7,214 nucleotides of DNA, from NCBI GenBank assembly GCA_913058195.1, contig CAJXPP010000110.1, positions 1-7,214 of the forward strand. The letters run 5' to 3'. Positions 5,381 to 7,214 of the stretch are shown here, one piece after another. The position numbers and the translations under genes were made by a program. Below the pieces are notes generated by a model. The model was not told the DNA's origin and searched no databases. It worked only from the letters and a program-made list of their open reading frames with translations. The stretch's first letter is position 1; each line of letters begins with the position of its first letter. This DNA is from an uncultured Gammaproteobacteria bacterium. GTDB taxonomy: Bacteria > Pseudomonadota > Gammaproteobacteria > Nitrosococcales > Methylophagaceae.

Positions 5381-7214
5381 TTACTTCTTAGAAAGCCTCA
5401 TCCTCATCACTGTTTTTTCTATTTCAACCAAAAACAATACTGAAGAAGAGACTGCGATGATAATGAGCCATGTGGCCCCATCGATAGCTGTCGTGCCAAA
5501 TAAGCGCTGCATTGGACTTAAGTAGGTAAATGCTAACTGAAATACTAGTAAACATGCTACCGCAATAAGGGCATAACGATTACCCAATAAACCCTGTTTA
5601 CTAAGTACTGAGGCATTGATGTATCGAGAGTTAAATAAATAAAATATTTCAAACATAACTAAGGTATTCACCGCTACAGTACGAGAATACTCAATTGACA
5701 TGCCTTGCATTTGTTGCCAAGTAAATAAGCCAAATGTTCCGACCATTAGAATTAATGATACAAATGTAATTCGCCATAAAAAGTGCCTGTTTAATAATGC
5801 CTCTTTAGGATCACGAGGTGACCGTAACATTACATTATCTTCAGGTGGTTCAAAGGCTAAAGCTAAGGCTAATGTCACTGCAGTAATCATATTGACCCAA
5901 AGAATCTGCACTGGTGTAATAGGTAATGTCGTTCCCATGATAATAGCAGCAATAATAATCAAGGCCTCACCACCGTTTGTGGGCAAAATAAATAATATCG
6001 CTTTCTTTAAATTATCGTAAACCGTTCGCCCTTCTTCTACAGCATCGACAATAGATGAAAAGTTATCATCTGCCAAGACCATTTCAGATGCATCTTTAGC
6101 TACTTCAGTACCATTCTTGCCCATAGCAGTGCCAACATCTGCACGCTTTAATGCTGGTGCATCATTAACACCATCTCCTGTCATAGCAACCACATGACCA
6201 TTGGCTTGCAGTGCTTTTACTAATCTTAATTTATGCTCAGGACTTGAGCGCGCAAACACATCAACATCATTTACACAATCAAGTAACTCCTCATCACTCA
6301 TTGCTTCAATATCATGGCCTGTTAACACTGTTTTACCATTACCAATATGCATCGATTGTCCAATAGCAACCGCTGTAATCGCATGATCTCCAGTAATCAT
6401 CTTCACTTGAATACCGGCTAATTGACACTGTTTCACCGCGGTAATGGCTTCTTCTCTTGGCGGATCAATCATGCCAACCAGCCCTAATAAGGTTAATCCT
6501 TGCTCGACATCATTAAATATCAGTTCATGATGATCTGATGACATTGTTTTGCAAGCAATGGCAATCACTCGCTGACCTCTACTCGCCATAATTTCAATTT
6601 GAGAAGACCAATAATCAAAATCAATCAAATCATCGTGAAGTTCGCCACGCTGAAATTCACACATGGTCATAATTCGCTCAGGTGCACCTTTTATATAAGA
6701 CACCCCTTTTCCTGCATGATTATGATGTAGTGTTGCCATAAACTGATGCTGAGATTCAAATGGAATAATGTCAGTTCGAGGCCATGTCTCACGCTCAAAC
6801 TCAACATCTAAGCCCCCCTTCAAACCCAACGTTAACAGTGCGCCTTCGGTAGGATCTCCTTGTAAAACCCAATTATCATCCTGCTGTTTCAATTCGGCAT
6901 CATTACACAATAAGCCTGATCGCATCAGTTCGGTTAAAACAGGGTGATGCTCAAATTCTATTTCGCGATGTTCACATAAAAAATCACCATGCGGATCATA
7001 ACCCACGCCGGTAATGTCAAATAAGCCAGCACTTACTGTTGCTATATTACTTACCGTCATCTCATTACGCGTTAATGTGCCTGTTTTATCAGTACAAATT
7101 ACCGTGACTGCACCTAGCGTCTCTACCGCTGGCAATAGACGAATAATGGCACGACGCTTAGCCATTCTTTGAACCCCTATAGCCAGAGTAATCGTCATAA
7201 TGGCGGGTAAACCC
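5381..7214 (-). CDS. P2-type cation-transporting ATPase, C-terminal two thirds (5' end outside window)
   Basis: The frame is open to the right edge; the residues before the first Met (7198) read GLPAI, matching the PEGLPA motif of M4, so that Met is internal. Missing are the actuator domain, M1-M3 and half of M4; the full protein should be near 900 aa. Numbering from that Met, the P-domain has ICTDKTGTLT with phosphorylated Asp37, MITGD (267-271) and TGDGVNDAPAL (340-350). The nucleotide-binding domain has GDPTEGALL (114-122) and KGAPE (170-174). Six C-terminal helices follow from about 398. M5 keeps the NxGE glutamate (Glu411). M6 reads WVNMITAVTLALALAFEP, keeping the Asn (436) but with Ala440 where Ca2+ pumps have Asp (SERCA Asp800). 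It is an inner-membrane ATP-driven cation pump of the Ca2+-ATPase-like P2 group, with the ion unresolved. It ends 71 bases before tetR on the same strand. Confidence 0.93.
   Translation of the reverse strand, partial: GLPAIMTITLAIGVQRMAKRRAIIRLLPAVETLGAVTVICTDKTGTLTRNEMTVSNIATVSAGLFDITGVGYDPHGDFLCEHREIEFEHHPVLTELMRSGLLCNDAELKQQDDNWVLQGDPTEGALLTLGLKGGLDVEFERETWPRTDIIPFESQHQFMATLHHNHAGKGVSYIKGAPERIMTMCEFQRGELHDDLIDFDYWSSQIEIMASRGQRVIAIACKTMSSDHHELIFNDVEQGLTLLGLVGMIDPPREEAITAVKQCQLAGIQVKMITGDHAITAVAIGQSMHIGNGKTVLTGHDIEAMSDEELLDCVNDVDVFARSSPEHKLRLVKALQANGHVVAMTGDGVNDAPALKRADVGTAMGKNGTEVAKDASEMVLADDNFSSIVDAVEEGRTVYDNLKKAILFILPTNGGEALIIIAAIIMGTTLPITPVQILWVNMITAVTLALALAFEPPEDNVMLRSPRDPKEALLNRHFLWRITFVSLILMVGTFGLFTWQQMQGMSIEYSRTVAVNTLVMFEIFYLFNSRYINASVLSKQGLLGNRYALIAVACLLVFQLAFTYLSPMQRLFGTTAIDGATWLIIIAVSSSVLFLVEIEKTVMRMRLSKK

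Noticed and set aside
5700..6020. Plus-strand open frame of 106 codons opposite the ATPase
   Set aside because: It is antisense to the M5-M7 region of the P-type ATPase and shows no ribosome binding site or family resemblance.

Overview
The window looks like the end of a draft-assembly contig from a moderately AT-rich gammaproteobacterium. This is inferred from base composition, the style of the envelope genes and the type of P-type ATPase; I cannot name a genus. The first 48 bases are not biological. They match an untrimmed Illumina Nextera i7 adapter: the tail of P7, an 8-base index, the read-2 adapter and the Tn5 mosaic end. Genomic sequence starts at about base 49.

Layout. Bases 49-155 (+) are the last 34 codons of a small gene cut off by the adapter, resembling the C-terminus of DUF6435/Lacal_2735-type small proteins. 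Bases 156-419 hold no convincing intact gene, only a possible frameshifted remnant on the minus strand. From 420 to 5309, all on the minus strand, is a four-gene set read in the order tetR (5309-4725), RND/MMPL-type inner-membrane transporter (4672-2369), LolA-like periplasmic protein (2376-1594) and outer-membrane beta-barrel protein (1616-420). The last three overlap at their junctions, so they are almost certainly one operon. Upstream of tetR is a nearly perfect 36-bp palindrome (5328-5363), the best candidate for the TetR operator. From 5381 to the right edge is the 3' two thirds of a P2-type cation-transporting ATPase, also on the minus strand, whose 5' end lies outside the window.

How the genes may work together. 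The operon supplies one component for each envelope compartment: a proton-driven RND permease in the inner membrane, a soluble LolA-fold carrier in the periplasm, and a beta-barrel in the outer membrane, behind a TetR-type ligand sensor. The simplest reading is a dedicated route that moves a hydrophobic molecule (lipid, lipoprotein or lipid-like metabolite) between the membranes. The cargo cannot be read from the sequence. The ATPase is probably a separate unit. Its M6 segment lacks the acidic residue used by classical Ca2+ pumps, so its ion is uncertain.
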